Counted from the first letter of the stretch, positions 17,113 through 27,266 are shown. The stretch: 64,000 nucleotides of DNA from Paraburkholderia caledonica NBRC 102488 (GCF_000685095.1 NZ_BAYE01000004.1:430954-494953), one strand, 5' to 3'. Notes: generated from the sequence alone by a model not told the origin. Numbers and translations are program-made.

Positions 17113-18066
17113 ATGCGACACAAAGCCATTGCGATCATTGGCGGTTCCGGTTTCATCGGAAGCCATCTCGTCAACGCCCTCGTTGAAATGGGCAAAGACG
17201 TGCGCATCGCCACACGGCGACGCTATAACGCGCGCCACCTCACGCTGCTTCCTATCGACGTGATCGAGACCGACGTCTTCGATCCCGTTCAACTTGCTCG
17301 CTTTGTCGAGGAAACCGACTGTGTGATCAATCTCGTCGGCACTCTGCATGGCAAGCGCCGCACACCATACGGTCCGGAATTCGCGCGCGCTCACGTCGAG
17401 CTGCCGACCAGAATTGCGGCGGCTTGCGAAGGCAAGGGCGTGCATCGGCTAATTCATCTGAGCGCGCTCGGCGCCGACTCGAACGGCCCGAGCATGTACG
17501 CGCGCTCGAAGGGCGACGGCGAGAAAGCCGTGCACGCGTCGAATCTTGCGTGGACGGTTTTCCGGCCATCCGTCGTGTTCGGTCCGGAAGACCAGTTTCT
17601 CAACAAGTTCGCTTTCTTGCAGCGCATTTTTCCGGTGATTCCGCTCGCAATGCCGGACGCGAAATTCCAGCCGGTCTATGTCGGCGACGTCGCCAAGGCG
17701 ATCGTGAACGTGCTCGATCTCGATGCGGCCAGCGGCAAGACCTACGAGCTTGGCGGCCCGAGCGTCTATTCGCTCGAAGAGCTCGTTAAATATTGCGGCG
17801 ATGTGATCGGCCGGCACGCGAGCATCATCCGCTTGCCGCAAATGCTGGCGCGCATGCAGGCAATGACCTTCGAACTGGCACCCGGTGAACCTGTCCTCAC
17901 ACGCGACAATCTCGACTCGATGAAAGTCGATAACGTGCTGAGCCGGCCGCTCGCACCCGAGCTTGGTCTTGAGCCGGCCAGCCTCGAAACCATCGCGCCG
18001 GTCTATCTGAGCGGTGCGTCGTCACGCTCGCGTTTCGATGCGTTTCGCGCGAGCGCGGGGCGCTGA
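17113..18066 (+). CDS. NAD(P)-binding complex I NDUFA9-like epimerase-family protein
   Basis: A 317-aa atypical short-chain dehydrogenase of the NDUFA9-like branch. The start at 17113 follows AGGGAG. The Rossmann motif is IIGGSGFIGSHLV at about residues 7-19. A TDCVINLVGTLHG segment and LIHLSALGADSNGPSMYARSKGDGE include the Y-x3-K-like pair (YARSK). In mitochondria the homologue is a complex I accessory subunit. In bacteria the role is unclear; sugar or quinone-linked functions are possible. It lies between slt and a GST gene on the same strand. Confidence 0.8.
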   Translation: MRHKAIAIIGGSGFIGSHLVNALVEMGKDVRIATRRRYNARHLTLLPIDVIETDVFDPVQLARFVEETDCVINLVGTLHGKRRTPYGPEFARAHVELPTRIAAACEGKGVHRLIHLSALGADSNGPSMYARSKGDGEKAVHASNLAWTVFRPSVVFGPEDQFLNKFAFLQRIFPVIPLAMPDAKFQPVYVGDVAKAIVNVLDLDAASGKTYELGGPSVYSLEELVKYCGDVIGRHASIIRLPQMLARMQAMTFELAPGEPVLTRDNLDSMKVDNVLSRPLAPELGLEPASLETIAPVYLSGASSRSRFDAFRASAGR

Positions 18067-18098
18067 ACCTTTTTACTTTCTTCCTCATACGAACCTGC

Positions 18099-18752
18099 AT
18101 GAAGCTGCTTATTGGTGACAAGAACTATTCGTCGTGGTCGATGCGTCCGTGGCTGCTGTTCAAGCATTTTGGCATTGCGTTCGACGAAGTCCTGATTCAT
18201 CTGGACCAGCCCGGCACCAACGCTGCCGTGCTGGCTCGTGCGCCGAAGGGCCCAGGCAAGATTCCCTGTTTGATCGACGACGCGGGCCTTGCCGTCTGGG
18301 ATTCTCTGGCAATTGCCGAGACGCTGGCCGAGCGCTTTCCTCAGCACGCACTCTGGCCGCGCGACCCGGCGGCGCGTGCGCATGCTCGAAGCGTGAGCGC
18401 CGAGATGCATTCCGGCTTTGGCGAATTGCGCTCGCATATGTGGATGAACATTCGCGCGTCGTTCCCCGGCAAGAACGCAACGCCGGGTGTGCTGGCCGAC
18501 ATCGCGCGTATCGAGGCGATCTGGCGCGACTGTCTGGACACATATGGCGGCCCTTTCCTGTTCGGCGAGTTCACCATTGCAGACGCAATGTACGCGCCGG
18601 TGGCTATGCGCTTCAACACTTGGCAGCCGACGTTGTCCGAGACGTCGTCGGCGTATATGCGACGGGTCATGGCCGTGCCCGCCGTGAAAGCCTGGATCGA
18701 CGACGCGCTCAGCGAGACGCACGCCGTTGCGTATCTAGACGAATGCCCATGA
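18099..18752 (+). CDS. Glutathione S-transferase family protein
   Basis: A 217-aa GST-like protein. The thioredoxin-like N-terminal domain begins MKLLIGDKNYSSWSMRPWLLF, the active-site region of a subgroup with Ser-rich SSWSMRPW, and includes KIPCLIDDAGLAVWDSLAIAE (cis-Pro and glutathione-binding DS). The C-terminal all-helical domain includes PFLFGEFTIADAMYAPVAMR. The substrate is unknown. The stop overlaps the start of cca as ATGA, so it is co-translated with the tRNA-processing gene, an arrangement whose meaning is not obvious. Confidence 0.85.
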   Translation: MKLLIGDKNYSSWSMRPWLLFKHFGIAFDEVLIHLDQPGTNAAVLARAPKGPGKIPCLIDDAGLAVWDSLAIAETLAERFPQHALWPRDPAARAHARSVSAEMHSGFGELRSHMWMNIRASFPGKNATPGVLADIARIEAIWRDCLDTYGGPFLFGEFTIADAMYAPVAMRFNTWQPTLSETSSAYMRRVMAVPAVKAWIDDALSETHAVAYLDECP

Positions 18753-19981
18753 ACATCTATGCAGTGGGCGGCGCCATTCGCGACGAATTGCTGGGCGTGC
18801 CGGTTCAGGATCGCGATTACGTGGTGGTCGGCGCAACACCCGAGCAGATGGTCGCGCAGGGCTACCGCCCGGTCGGCAAGGACTTCCCCGTGTTTCTGCA
18901 TCCGCAGACGCACGAGGAGTACGCGCTCGCGCGTACAGAGCGAAAAACCGCGGCGGGCTATCACGGCTTCCAGTTCTTCTACGCGCCAGACGTGACGCTC
19001 GAAGAAGACCTTGCGCGCCGCGACCTGACGATCAACGCAATGGCTCGCGGGGTGCGTCCGGGAGGCGAACTCACGGGCCCGGTGATCGATCCGTTCGGCG
19101 GTCAGCGCGACTTGCAGGCAAAGCTCTTCCGCCACGTCAGCGACGCGTTTCTTGAAGATCCGGTGCGTATCTTGCGGATCGCACGCTTCGCCGCGCGTTT
19201 CGCTGATTTCACCGTCGCGCCTGAGACACTCGCGCTGATGCGCAAAATGGTGGCGGACGGCGAAGTGGACGCCCTCGTCGCCGAACGCGTGTGGCAGGAG
19301 GTGTCGCGCGGTTTGATGGAGAAGAAGCCGTCGCGCATGTTCGAAGTACTGCGCGATTGCGGCGCATTGGTGCGGATTCTGCCGGAGATCGACGCGCTGT
19401 TCGGCGTGCCGCAGCGCGCCGACTATCACCCCGAAGTCGATACGGGCGTGCACGTGATGATGGTGCTCGACCACGCCGCGCAGCAGGGCTATGCGCTGCC
19501 CGTGCGGTTTGCCGCGCTCACGCATGACCTCGGCAAAGCCACTACGCCCGAAGATATTTTGCCGCGGCATATCGGCCACGAAGGACGCAGCGTGGATCTG
19601 CTCAAGCCTCTCTGCGAGCGCTTACGTGTTCCGAACGAATGTCGCGACCTCGCGGTGCTGGTGGCGCGCGAACACGGCAACATTCATCGCGTGATTGAAA
19701 TGGGCGCCGCTGCGCTCGTGAGGCTGCTCGAGCGCTGCGACGCGATACGCAAGCCTTCGCGTTTCGCGGAAGCGCTGCAGGCGTGCGAGGCCGACGCGCG
19801 CGGCCGGCTTGGTTTCGAAGCGCGGGAGTATCCGCAAGCGGAGCGTTTGCGAGTTGCGCTCGTCGCAGCGCGGGGCGTGGATGCAGGCGCCGTCGCCAAG
19901 CGGCTCGCCGATACGCCGACCGGGATCAAGGACGCCGTGCATCAAGAACGCGTGCGTGCTGTGGCCGCGGCGCTCGAGTGA
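18749..19981 (+). CDS. cca: Multifunctional CCA tRNA nucleotidyltransferase / phosphohydrolase
   Basis: A 410-aa bacterial CCA-adding enzyme, which builds or repairs the 3' CCA end of tRNAs. The nucleotidyltransferase core is seen as YAVGGAIRDELLGVPVQDRD (residues 4-23), with the DxD catalytic pair in DRDYVV, followed by RRDLTINAMAR. An HD phosphohydrolase domain follows, with THDLGKATTPEDILPRHIGHEG, as in the E. coli-type multifunctional enzyme. The start at 18749 overlaps the GST stop; an ATG two codons upstream in the same frame is also possible. Confidence 0.93.
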   Translation: MNIYAVGGAIRDELLGVPVQDRDYVVVGATPEQMVAQGYRPVGKDFPVFLHPQTHEEYALARTERKTAAGYHGFQFFYAPDVTLEEDLARRDLTINAMARGVRPGGELTGPVIDPFGGQRDLQAKLFRHVSDAFLEDPVRILRIARFAARFADFTVAPETLALMRKMVADGEVDALVAERVWQEVSRGLMEKKPSRMFEVLRDCGALVRILPEIDALFGVPQRADYHPEVDTGVHVMMVLDHAAQQGYALPVRFAALTHDLGKATTPEDILPRHIGHEGRSVDLLKPLCERLRVPNECRDLAVLVAREHGNIHRVIEMGAAALVRLLERCDAIRKPSRFAEALQACEADARGRLGFEAREYPQAERLRVALVAARGVDAGAVAKRLADTPTGIKDAVHQERVRAVAAALE

Positions 19982-20076
19982 GCGAAGTGGGGCGGTAGTG
20001 CACCGACCGTCTTTCGTGAAAGAGCTTTCCGAGCTGTCGCTGTCGCGATCAACCTCGCGATCACCGCGCGGCGGCT

Positions 20077-20271
20077 TTACAGGAGCCTCGCGATAAGCGA
20101 CAGCAACATCGACAGCAACAACGTCGACATAAACGGAAAGTGATATTCGCGTCCGAACAGACGCACGCTGACGTCGCCGGGCATTCGTCCAATGCCGAGC
20201 TTTCGAAGCCACGGCCAGCAAGCCGACAGCACCGCGAGGGCAACGAAAGTAGTCAACAGCCAGCGGATCAT
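20077..20271 (-). CDS. DUF2905 small membrane protein
   Basis: A 64-aa protein with two hydrophobic segments (about residues 4-20 and 47-64) flanking a short loop with the family motif KLGIGRMPGDVSVRLFGREYHF. This pattern is characteristic of DUF2905. Function is unknown; it is a likely inner-membrane protein. It is downstream of the MidA-type methyltransferase gene on the same strand, 16 bp away, so they are probably co-transcribed. Confidence 0.82.
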   Translation of the reverse strand: MIRWLLTTFVALAVLSACWPWLRKLGIGRMPGDVSVRLFGREYHFPFMSTLLLSMLLSLIARLL

Positions 20272-20287
20272 CGTGCGGACCCCGGCA

Positions 20288-21478
20288 TTACAGCGTGTGC
20301 GACCGGTCGCCGCTGGAAAACGCCTGAAGCGTGTCTTCCAGTCCGCGCGAGAACGCGATCACCTTGAATAGCTCGCCCATTTCGGCCTCCGACAACAGCT
20401 TTTGCACCGCGTTCGCCGCGGGCAAAAAGCGCGCTGCGTCGTCGGGATCGATTTCGGATAACGCATCGGTAATGCCCGCGTTCAGTAGGAAACGCGCATG
20501 CGACGTGAAGCCCAGCAGATCTGCTCCGGTTTCAACGCCCGCTTCGGCGATACCCGTGAATTCCACGTGCGCGGTGATGTCCTGCAAGCCAGGATAGACA
20601 AAGGGATCGCCATGCGCGCGATGCCGGTAGTGGCACATCAGCGTGCCCTGCGCGCGCTGCGCATGGTAGTACTCGTGGCGCGGGAAACCGTAGTCGATGA
20701 AAAACGCCGCGCCGCGTGCGAGCATCGCGCAGATGGTGCGCGTGAAGGCGCGTGCGGCGTCGTGCGTTTCGGCGAGGTAGTCGCCGCCGGTCGTGTCCAT
20801 TTCGGACAGCAATGCCATGTCGGCGGATGCGGAAACCGGGCGGTCTTCGAATGCGAACCACCCGTCGCGCCATGCAACGCCGCGTTCCCGCCAGGCGCCG
20901 TCAACGAAAGCAAAAAGCCGCACCGGCATCGCGTCCAACACTTCATTGCCGATTACCACGCCCTCGAAGCGCTCCGGCAATGCGTCCAGCCAGCGCACTT
21001 TGCCCGCGAGTAAAGGCGCGGCGGCTTCGATCGTTTCACGCTGACGCTCGCGCAATTCTCCCGACAGATCGACGATCGAATAGCTGTCGAATTCAGCACC
21101 GAGCGCGGCGAGCGCGTTCAGCAATCCTGCCGCCAGTTTGCCGGTGCCGGCGCCGAACTCCATCACGTTGCGTGTACCGCTTGCGTGCAGCGCTTCGGCG
21201 ACAGGACGCGCCAGCGTTTTCGCGAAGAGCGGCGATAGTTCGGGCGCCGTGACGAAGTCGCTACCGTCGTCGCCACGCAAGCCGAACTTTCGGGCGCCGC
21301 CGCTGTAGTAGCCGAGTCCGGGCGCGTACAGCGCGCGCTCCATATAGCGGTCGAACGGCAACCAGCCGCCGGCCTCTTCAAGCTCCGCTCGAATGAGCGC
21401 GACGAGCGCTTCGGACTGCGCGAGCGCGGTCGGGCCGGGAGCAGGTAAACTATCGGGTTGGTGAGCTTTCGGATTCAT
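20288..21478 (-). CDS. MidA/NDUFAF7-type SAM-dependent methyltransferase
   Basis: A 396-aa class I methyltransferase of the MidA family. The start at 21478 gives MNPKAHQPDSLPAPGP. Motifs are GYYSGGARKFG and FVTAPELSPLFAKTLA in the N-terminal half. The SAM-binding loop is VMEFGAGTGKLAAGLL, followed by YSIVDLSGELRERQRE and IGNEVLDAMPVRLF. The eukaryotic homologue methylates an Arg in a complex I subunit. The bacterial target is not established. Its ATG is only 13 bp from the divergent SDR start. Confidence 0.88.
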   Translation of the reverse strand: MNPKAHQPDSLPAPGPTALAQSEALVALIRAELEEAGGWLPFDRYMERALYAPGLGYYSGGARKFGLRGDDGSDFVTAPELSPLFAKTLARPVAEALHASGTRNVMEFGAGTGKLAAGLLNALAALGAEFDSYSIVDLSGELRERQRETIEAAAPLLAGKVRWLDALPERFEGVVIGNEVLDAMPVRLFAFVDGAWRERGVAWRDGWFAFEDRPVSASADMALLSEMDTTGGDYLAETHDAARAFTRTICAMLARGAAFFIDYGFPRHEYYHAQRAQGTLMCHYRHRAHGDPFVYPGLQDITAHVEFTGIAEAGVETGADLLGFTSHARFLLNAGITDALSEIDPDDAARFLPAANAVQKLLSEAEMGELFKVIAFSRGLEDTLQAFSSGDRSHTL

Positions 21479-21491
21479 TCCCGCATTGTAA

Positions 21492-22310
21492 ATGACCGCT
21501 TCTATCGACACCGCCGCCCCCCGCGAGCCTGAAACGCCGCGTGTCGTCCTGATTACCGGCGCCGCGCGCCGCATCGGACGTTCGCTCGCGCTCGGCTTCG
21601 CCGCGCGGGGCTGGGATGTGGCCGTCCATTACGGCGCGTCGCGCGGGGAAGCTGAAGAAGTGGTCGCCGAAATCGCGGGCATGGGCCGCCGCGCGGTGGC
21701 CTTGCATGCGGAACTGAGCGACGAGGCCCAGGTCGCGGCCCTGTTGCCGGCCTGCATCGAGGCGCTCGGCCGGCCGGCTTGCATCGTCAACAATGCGTCG
21801 AGTTTCGAGGAAGACACGGCTCGCAACGTCGGCTACGAACTGCTGCTGAAGCTGACCGCGATCAACCTCGGCGCGCCGCTCGTGCTGGCTCGCATGCTGT
21901 TCGACGCGACGCCGCAAGCCGCGCTTGTCGACGAAACGCAGCGCAGCGTCGTGATCAATGTGCTGGACCAGAAGCTGTACAACATGAATCCGGACTACCT
22001 GTCGTATACGCTTTCGAAGGCTGCATTGCAGACAGCCACGATCGCGCTCGCGCAGGCGTTGGCGCCGAACGTGCGCGTAGTCGGACTCGCGCCCGGTCTG
22101 ACGATGCAATCCGCCGATCAAACAGCGGAGAGCTTCGCGGCCGCTCACCGGGTTACGCCTTTGGGCCGTGCGTCGCGGCCGGAGGATATTGTGGCCGCCG
22201 CACTGTATCTCGCGGACGCAACCGGCGTCACAGGAACGACGCTGGTGGTCGACGGCGGGCAGCACCTCGTGCCGCTGCCGCGCGACGTGATGTTTCTAAC
22301 GGGTTTTTAA
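21492..22310 (+). CDS. SDR family oxidoreductase, pteridine reductase/FolM-like
   Basis: A 272-aa short-chain dehydrogenase. Its cofactor motif is TGAARRIGR, with the Arg-Ile-Gly form typical of pteridine reductases and FolM rather than the usual TGxxxGIG. The catalytic pair is in YTLSKAAL. The adjacent folB gene supports a role in pterin/folate reduction (dihydrobiopterin or dihydromonapterin). The N-terminal ~16 residues precede the fold and are probably disordered. Another SDR role cannot be excluded. Confidence 0.82.
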   Translation: MTASIDTAAPREPETPRVVLITGAARRIGRSLALGFAARGWDVAVHYGASRGEAEEVVAEIAGMGRRAVALHAELSDEAQVAALLPACIEALGRPACIVNNASSFEEDTARNVGYELLLKLTAINLGAPLVLARMLFDATPQAALVDETQRSVVINVLDQKLYNMNPDYLSYTLSKAALQTATIALAQALAPNVRVVGLAPGLTMQSADQTAESFAAAHRVTPLGRASRPEDIVAAALYLADATGVTGTTLVVDGGQHLVPLPRDVMFLTGF

Positions 22311-22376
22311 TGGGTTTCCAATGGGCGCCTGAAGTGCCCTTTGCGTGCCCCCACGCTCTTTTGGACTGGAACGAAC

Positions 22377-22772
22377 ATGTTTGCCGCTCTTTCGCATCCC
22401 CGGCTCGCCGACTGCCGCCGGCTCTTTCTGCGCAATTACGAAGTGCACATCAACATTGGCGTGCACGACTTCGAGAAGCGCGGCGAACAGCGCGTCGTCA
22501 TCAACGTCGAACTGTTCGTGCCGCTCGCGCTTTCCACACCGGTGCAGGACAAGCTGGATGAAGTGGTCGATTACGACTTCATGCGTTCGACCATTTCGCG
22601 CCGCGTCGAGCAAGGCCATATTCACTTGCAGGAAACGCTGTGCGACGACCTCGTCAAGGCCATGCTCGAGCATCCGCAAGTGCGGGCTGCGCGCGTTTCG
22701 ACAGAAAAACCAGATGTTTATCCAGACTGCGACGCGGTGGGCGTCGAAGTTTTCCGTATCAAAGAGGATTGA
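22377..22772 (+). CDS. folB: Dihydroneopterin aldolase FolB
   Basis: A 131-aa FolB-family enzyme, which cleaves 7,8-dihydroneopterin to 6-hydroxymethyl-dihydropterin plus glycolaldehyde in folate synthesis. The fold begins at RLFLRNYEVHINIGVHDFEKRGEQ, where the acidic residue of the pterin site falls in HDFEKR. VVDYDFM and the Lys in TEKPDVYPDCDAVGVEV fit the other active-site positions. The start at 22377 gives MFAALSHPRL. It follows the SDR gene and precedes ttcA by 3 bp. Confidence 0.85.
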   Translation: MFAALSHPRLADCRRLFLRNYEVHINIGVHDFEKRGEQRVVINVELFVPLALSTPVQDKLDEVVDYDFMRSTISRRVEQGHIHLQETLCDDLVKAMLEHPQVRAARVSTEKPDVYPDCDAVGVEVFRIKED

Positions 22773-22775
22773 GCC

Positions 22776-23750
22776 ATGAATGCTCCGGAAATCATTGACG
22801 ACACCACGCCCGCGACCCGTCAGAAGTCGCCCCTCACGCGCCGCGAGCAGAAGGAAGCGTACGAGAACAACAAGCTCTTCAAGCGGCTTGCGCGCCAGGT
22901 CGGCGAGGCGATCGGCGACTTCAACATGATCGAGGATGGCGACAAGGTGATGGTCTGCCTGTCGGGCGGCAAGGACAGCTATGCAATGCTCGACGTGCTG
23001 ATGCGGCTGCGCGAACGCGCACCGATCAACTTCGACATCGTTGCGGTGAATCTGGACCAGAAGCAGCCCGGCTTTCCCGAGCACGTGTTGCCCGAGTATC
23101 TGACGCAGCTCGACATACCGTTTCACATCGAAAATCAGGACACGTATAGCATCGTCAAGCGGCTCGTGCCCGAGGGCAAGACCACCTGCTCGCTGTGTTC
23201 GCGGCTGCGGCGCGGCATTCTCTATCGTGTGGCGGGCGAACTGGGCGCGACCAAAATCGCGCTCGGCCATCATCGCGACGACATTCTGCAAACGTTGCTG
23301 CTGAACATGTTCTACGGCGGCAAGCTGAAGGGCATGCCGCCCAAGCTGCAATCGGACGATGGCAAGAACATCGTGATCCGTCCGCTCGCCTACGTGAAGG
23401 AAACCGATCTGGAAAAGTACGCGCAATTGCGCGAATTTCCGATCATTCCGTGCAATCTGTGCGGCAGCCAGCCGAATCTGAAACGCGCTGAGATGAAGGC
23501 GCTGATTCGCGATTGGGAAAAGCGCTTTCCGGGGCGCATCGAGAATATGTTCAACGCGTTGTCGAATGTCGTGCCGTCGCACTTGATGGATCACAAGCTG
23601 TTTCCGTTCGCGGGCCTGCGCGCGACCGGCGAGGCCGATCCGCAAGGCGACATCGCGTTCGACGAAGAACCTTGCTCGACCGACGCCGATAATGGCGCGC
23701 CGCTTGGCGCCGCGCGGCCAATCTCGATCGTCCAGTTCGACGATCTTTGA
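22776..23750 (+). CDS. ttcA: tRNA 2-thiocytidine biosynthesis protein TtcA
   Basis: A 324-aa PP-loop ATPase, which makes 2-thiocytidine at position 32 of certain tRNAs. The PP-loop is SGGKDSYAM around residues 68-76. The [4Fe-4S] cluster ligands are visible as [10 protein letters not shown] and the later Cys in [12 protein letters not shown]. The N-terminal region with [19 protein letters not shown] is typical of TtcA. It starts 3 bp after folB, suggesting co-transcription. Confidence 0.92.
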   Translation: MNAPEIIDDTTPATRQKSPLTRREQKEAYENNKLFKRLARQVGEAIGDFNMIEDGDKVMVCLSGGKDSYAMLDVLMRLRERAPINFDIVAVNLDQKQPGFPEHVLPEYLTQLDIPFHIENQDTYSIVKRLVPEGKTTCSLCSRLRRGILYRVAGELGATKIALGHHRDDILQTLLLNMFYGGKLKGMPPKLQSDDGKNIVIRPLAYVKETDLEKYAQLREFPIIPCNLCGSQPNLKRAEMKALIRDWEKRFPGRIENMFNALSNVVPSHLMDHKLFPFAGLRATGEADPQGDIAFDEEPCSTDADNGAPLGAARPISIVQFDDL

Positions 23751-23795
23751 TTCGAAGGCTCGCAAAAAAGGCGTCTGTGAGCGGTCTTTCGCTCG

Positions 23796-23823
23796 CAAAA
23801 TGGCCGCTTTCGCGGTCATTTTG
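23796..23823 (+). terminator. Terminator-like stem after ttcA, next to the glmU promoter region
   Basis: A 12-bp stem with one G-T pair: CAAAATGGCCGC at 23796-23807 and GCGGTCATTTTG at 23812-23823, loop TTTC. It lies 46 bp after the ttcA stop and ends in a short T-run. A -10-like TAGAAT (23840-23845) follows for glmU. A TTGACA at 23821-23826 is also present but only 13 bp away, too close to serve as its -35. Confidence 0.5.
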
Positions 23824-23879
23824 ACAAGAGCGTGCGTGATAGAATCGACGGCTCCAAACTCCGTCTATATGCCGACGCC

Positions 23880-25241
23880 ATGAACATCGTGATTTTGGCG
23901 GCAGGCACCGGCAAGCGCATGCGGTCCGCGCTTCCCAAGGTGCTCCATCCCCTGGCCGGCCGGCCGCTCCTCGCTCATGTCATCGAGACTGCACGCATAC
24001 TGAAGCCCACGCGGCTCGTCGTGGTGATCGGTCATGGCGCGGAATTGGTCCGAGAAACCGTTGCCGCGCCCGACGTGCAGTTCGCCGTGCAGGAACAGCA
24101 ACTCGGAACGGGCCACGCGGTGCAGCAGGCTTTGCCGCTTCTCGATCCGTCCGTGCCCACGCTCGTGCTCTACGGCGACGTGCCGCTCACGCGTGCAAAC
24201 ACGCTGCGTGCGCTGGTAGAACGCGCCGGCCAGCATGGCTACGGCGTCCTCACGGTGACGCTTGCCGACCCGAGCGGCTACGGCCGCATCGTGCGCGATT
24301 CGCAGGGCAAGGTGTCCCGCATCGTCGAGCAGAAAGACGCGAACGCCGACCAGCTTCTGATTGCCGAGATCAACACGGGCATTATCGTTGCGCCCACCGA
24401 GCGTCTTGCGGGTTGGCTCGCCGCGCTGAAGAACGACAACGCGCAAGGCGAGTTCTATCTGACCGACGCGGTCGAAATGGCAATCGAAGCGGGCCTCGAA
24501 GTCGTCACCACGCAGCCTCAGGACGAATGGGAAACCTTGGGCGTGAACAGCAAGCAGCAGCTTGCCGAGCTGGAACGCATTCATCAGCGCAACGTGGCTG
24601 ACGCACTGCTCGTGTCCGGCGTGACGCTTGCCGATCCGGCGCGCGTGGACGTGCGCGGCACGCTGGAGTGCGGCCGCGACGTGTCGATCGACGTGAACTG
24701 CGTGTTCGAGGGTCGCGTAACGCTGGCTGATAACGTGACGGTCGGGCCGAACTGCGTGATCCGCAACGCGACCATCGGCGCGGGTACGCGGGTCGATGCG
24801 TTCACGCATATCGAAGGCGCGGAAGTCGGCGCGAATGTCGTGCTGGGGCCTTATGCGCGGTTGCGCCCGGGCGCGTCGTTGCACGACGAATCGCATGTCG
24901 GCAATTTCGTCGAGGTGAAAAACGCGGTGCTCGGTCGTGGCTCGAAAGCCAATCACCTCACGTATATCGGCGACTCGGATATCGGCGCGCGAGTGAACAT
25001 CGGCGCGGGCACCATCACGTGCAATTACGATGGCGCGAACAAATTCCGCACGATCATCGAAGACGACGTTTTCGTCGGTTCAGACACGCAACTGGTTGCG
25101 CCGGTGCGTGTGAAGCGGGGCGCGACGATCGCGGCGGGCACCACCGTCTGGAAGGACGTCGAGGCGGACTCGCTGGTCCTGAACGACAAGACGCAAACAA
25201 GCAAGACGGGCTACGTACGCCCGACTAAAAAGAAGAGTTGA
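23880..25241 (+). CDS. glmU: Bifunctional UDP-GlcNAc pyrophosphorylase / glucosamine-1-P acetyltransferase GlmU
   Basis: A 453-aa essential enzyme, which acetylates glucosamine-1-P and couples it to UTP, giving UDP-GlcNAc for peptidoglycan and LPS. The pyrophosphorylase domain opens with [22 protein letters not shown]. The C-terminal left-handed beta-helix shows hexapeptide repeats ([19 protein letters not shown]) and the acetyltransferase signature [20 protein letters not shown]. The start at 23880 matches the family N-terminus [11 protein letters not shown]. It is followed 61 bp later by glmS. Confidence 0.95.
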   Translation: MNIVILAAGTGKRMRSALPKVLHPLAGRPLLAHVIETARILKPTRLVVVIGHGAELVRETVAAPDVQFAVQEQQLGTGHAVQQALPLLDPSVPTLVLYGDVPLTRANTLRALVERAGQHGYGVLTVTLADPSGYGRIVRDSQGKVSRIVEQKDANADQLLIAEINTGIIVAPTERLAGWLAALKNDNAQGEFYLTDAVEMAIEAGLEVVTTQPQDEWETLGVNSKQQLAELERIHQRNVADALLVSGVTLADPARVDVRGTLECGRDVSIDVNCVFEGRVTLADNVTVGPNCVIRNATIGAGTRVDAFTHIEGAEVGANVVLGPYARLRPGASLHDESHVGNFVEVKNAVLGRGSKANHLTYIGDSDIGARVNIGAGTITCNYDGANKFRTIIEDDVFVGSDTQLVAPVRVKRGATIAAGTTVWKDVEADSLVLNDKTQTSKTGYVRPTKKKS

Positions 25242-25302
25242 TGGAACGGCCGCGGGGCGACGTGCGCCCTGCAAGCTTCCAGCACTTAACGAGGAACAGA
25301 CC

Positions 25303-27120
25303 ATGTGCGGCATTGTTGGCGCGGCAGCGCAACGTAATATCGTCCCCGTCCTGATCGAAGGACTGCGGCGCCTCGAATATCGCGGCTACGACTCATGCGG
25401 CGTGGCCGTGCTGGGCGAAGGCGGCCCGGCGCGCGCTCGCAGCGTGGCGCGCGTCGCCGATCTCGACGATCAGGTACGCGACAGCCACCTGGGCGGCATC
25501 ACCGGTATTGCCCATACGCGCTGGGCCACGCATGGCGCGCCGGTCACCGACAACGCTCACCCGATCTTTTCGAAAGATGCGCTCGCGTTGGTACACAATG
25601 GCATTATCGAAAACTACGAATCGCTGCGGGAAGCATTGCGTGACAAGGGTTACACGTTCGTCTCGCAGACCGACACAGAGGTTATCGCGCATCTGATTCA
25701 CAGCCTTTATCGGGGCGATCTGTTTGCCGCTGTGCGCGAAGCGGTCGCGCAACTGCACGGCGCCTACGCGATCGCCGTGCTGCATAAGGACCAGCCGCAC
25801 ACCGTGGTGGGCGCGCGGCAGGGCTCGCCGCTCGTGGTGGGACTCGGCGAAGGCGAGAACTTCCTTGCGTCCGACGCGCTTGCGCTCGCGGGCAGCACGG
25901 AGCGCTTCATTTTTCTTGAAGAAGGCGATGTCTGCGAATTGACGCTCGAGGGCGTGCGTATCGCCGACCGCGAGGGCAACGAAGTGCGCCGCGAGGTGCG
26001 TCAGGTCGCGGCATACGGCGGCGCGGTGGAACTTGGCCCGTACCGTCACTTCATGCAAAAGGAGATCTTCGAGCAGCCGCGCGCGATCTCCGACACGATC
26101 CCGCAATCGGATTCGTTCGAAGCCTCGCTGTTCGGCGAAAGTGCCGGGAACGTGTTCGCGGATATCGACAATCTGCTGATCCTCGCGTGCGGCACGAGCT
26201 ACTACTCGGGGCTCACCGCGAAATACTGGCTCGAGTCGATCGCCAAGATCCCGACGCAGGTGGAAATTGCCAGCGAGTATCGCTACCGCGAGTCGGTGCC
26301 TAATCCCAGGTCGCTCGTGGTCGTCATATCGCAGTCCGGCGAAACCGCGGACACGCTTGCAGCGCTAAAGCATGCGCAAGCGCTTGGGCATCGGCATACG
26401 CTCGCCGTGTGTAACGTCGGCACCAGCGCGATGGTGCGCCAAACGGAATTGGCGTTCCTCACGCATGCGGGCCGCGAGATCGGCGTTGCGTCGACCAAGG
26501 CCTTCACGACGCAACTGGTCGCGCTGTTCGTGCTGGCCGTCACGCTCGCGAAACAGCGCGGGCGCGTGAGCGCGGAGCAGGAAGCCGAATACTTGCGGCA
26601 GCTTCGCCATTTGCCCGCGGCGTTAAACAGCGTGCTGGCGCTCGAGCCGCAGATCATCGCGTGGTCGGAAGAGTTTTCGCGTAAGGAGCACGCGCTATTC
26701 CTCGGCCGCGGCATGCATTACCCGATCGCGCTCGAAGGTGCATTGAAGCTGAAGGAAATTTCCTACATTCACGCCGAGGCTTATCCGGCTGGCGAACTGA
26801 AGCATGGACCGCTTGCCCTCGTCACCGAGGCAATGCCCGTCGTGACCGTCGCACCAAACGACGCGTTGCTCGAGAAGCTCAAGTCGAATATCCAGGAAGT
26901 GCGTGCGCGTGGCGGCCAGCTATATGTTTTCGCCGACGCGGATACGAAGATCGTCAACGACGAGGGTATCCATGTAATCCGGATGCCGGAGCACTACGGT
27001 CTGTTGTCGCCGATTCTGCACGTGGTGCCGCTGCAGTTGCTGGCGTATCACACGGCTTGCGCGCGTGGCACCGACGTGGATAAGCCGCGGAACCTGGCGA
27101 AGTCGGTGACGGTGGAGTAA
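25303..27120 (+). CDS. glmS: Glutamine--fructose-6-phosphate aminotransferase GlmS
   Basis: A 605-aa enzyme, which transfers the amide of glutamine to fructose-6-P to give glucosamine-6-P, the entry point to amino-sugar synthesis. The N-terminal [10 protein letters not shown] provides the catalytic Cys1 after Met removal. The synthase half has two SIS domains, with [17 protein letters not shown] and STKAFTTQ. The C-terminal [13 protein letters not shown] is the usual ending. A strong terminator at 27178-27205 closes the transcript. No glmS ribozyme is seen in the 61-bp leader. Confidence 0.95.
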   Translation: MCGIVGAAAQRNIVPVLIEGLRRLEYRGYDSCGVAVLGEGGPARARSVARVADLDDQVRDSHLGGITGIAHTRWATHGAPVTDNAHPIFSKDALALVHNGIIENYESLREALRDKGYTFVSQTDTEVIAHLIHSLYRGDLFAAVREAVAQLHGAYAIAVLHKDQPHTVVGARQGSPLVVGLGEGENFLASDALALAGSTERFIFLEEGDVCELTLEGVRIADREGNEVRREVRQVAAYGGAVELGPYRHFMQKEIFEQPRAISDTIPQSDSFEASLFGESAGNVFADIDNLLILACGTSYYSGLTAKYWLESIAKIPTQVEIASEYRYRESVPNPRSLVVVISQSGETADTLAALKHAQALGHRHTLAVCNVGTSAMVRQTELAFLTHAGREIGVASTKAFTTQLVALFVLAVTLAKQRGRVSAEQEAEYLRQLRHLPAALNSVLALEPQIIAWSEEFSRKEHALFLGRGMHYPIALEGALKLKEISYIHAEAYPAGELKHGPLALVTEAMPVVTVAPNDALLEKLKSNIQEVRARGGQLYVFADADTKIVNDEGIHVIRMPEHYGLLSPILHVVPLQLLAYHTACARGTDVDKPRNLAKSVTVE

Positions 27121-27177
27121 GAGGGTTTGCCTGGGGGCTTTGTTGTTGTTGTAGATTTAGATAGCGCACCAGACAAA

Positions 27178-27205
27178 AGCGCCGGCTATATAGCCGGCGC
27201 TTTTT
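27178..27205 (+). terminator. Strong rho-independent terminator after glmS
   Basis: A fully palindromic 24-bp stem-loop (27178-27201) is built from AGCGCCGGCTAT and its complement, followed by TTTTT. It lies 58 bp after the glmS stop and 62 bp before the convergent 86-aa hypothetical gene, so it may serve both. Confidence 0.85.
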
Positions 27206-27266
27206 CGTTTGTACAGCGTCTGCCCTTGATGGCTACCTGCGAGGCTCGTCACTGCCCCGTTTGGAC

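Noticed and set aside
23821..23845. TTGACA and TAGAAT as a full promoter for glmU
   Set aside because: The spacer is 13 bp, too short. TAGAAT may still be a -10, but the TTGACA is not its -35.
25242..25302. A glmS ribozyme before glmS
   Set aside because: The leader is 61 bp with no matching fold, and the ribozyme is known from Gram-positives.
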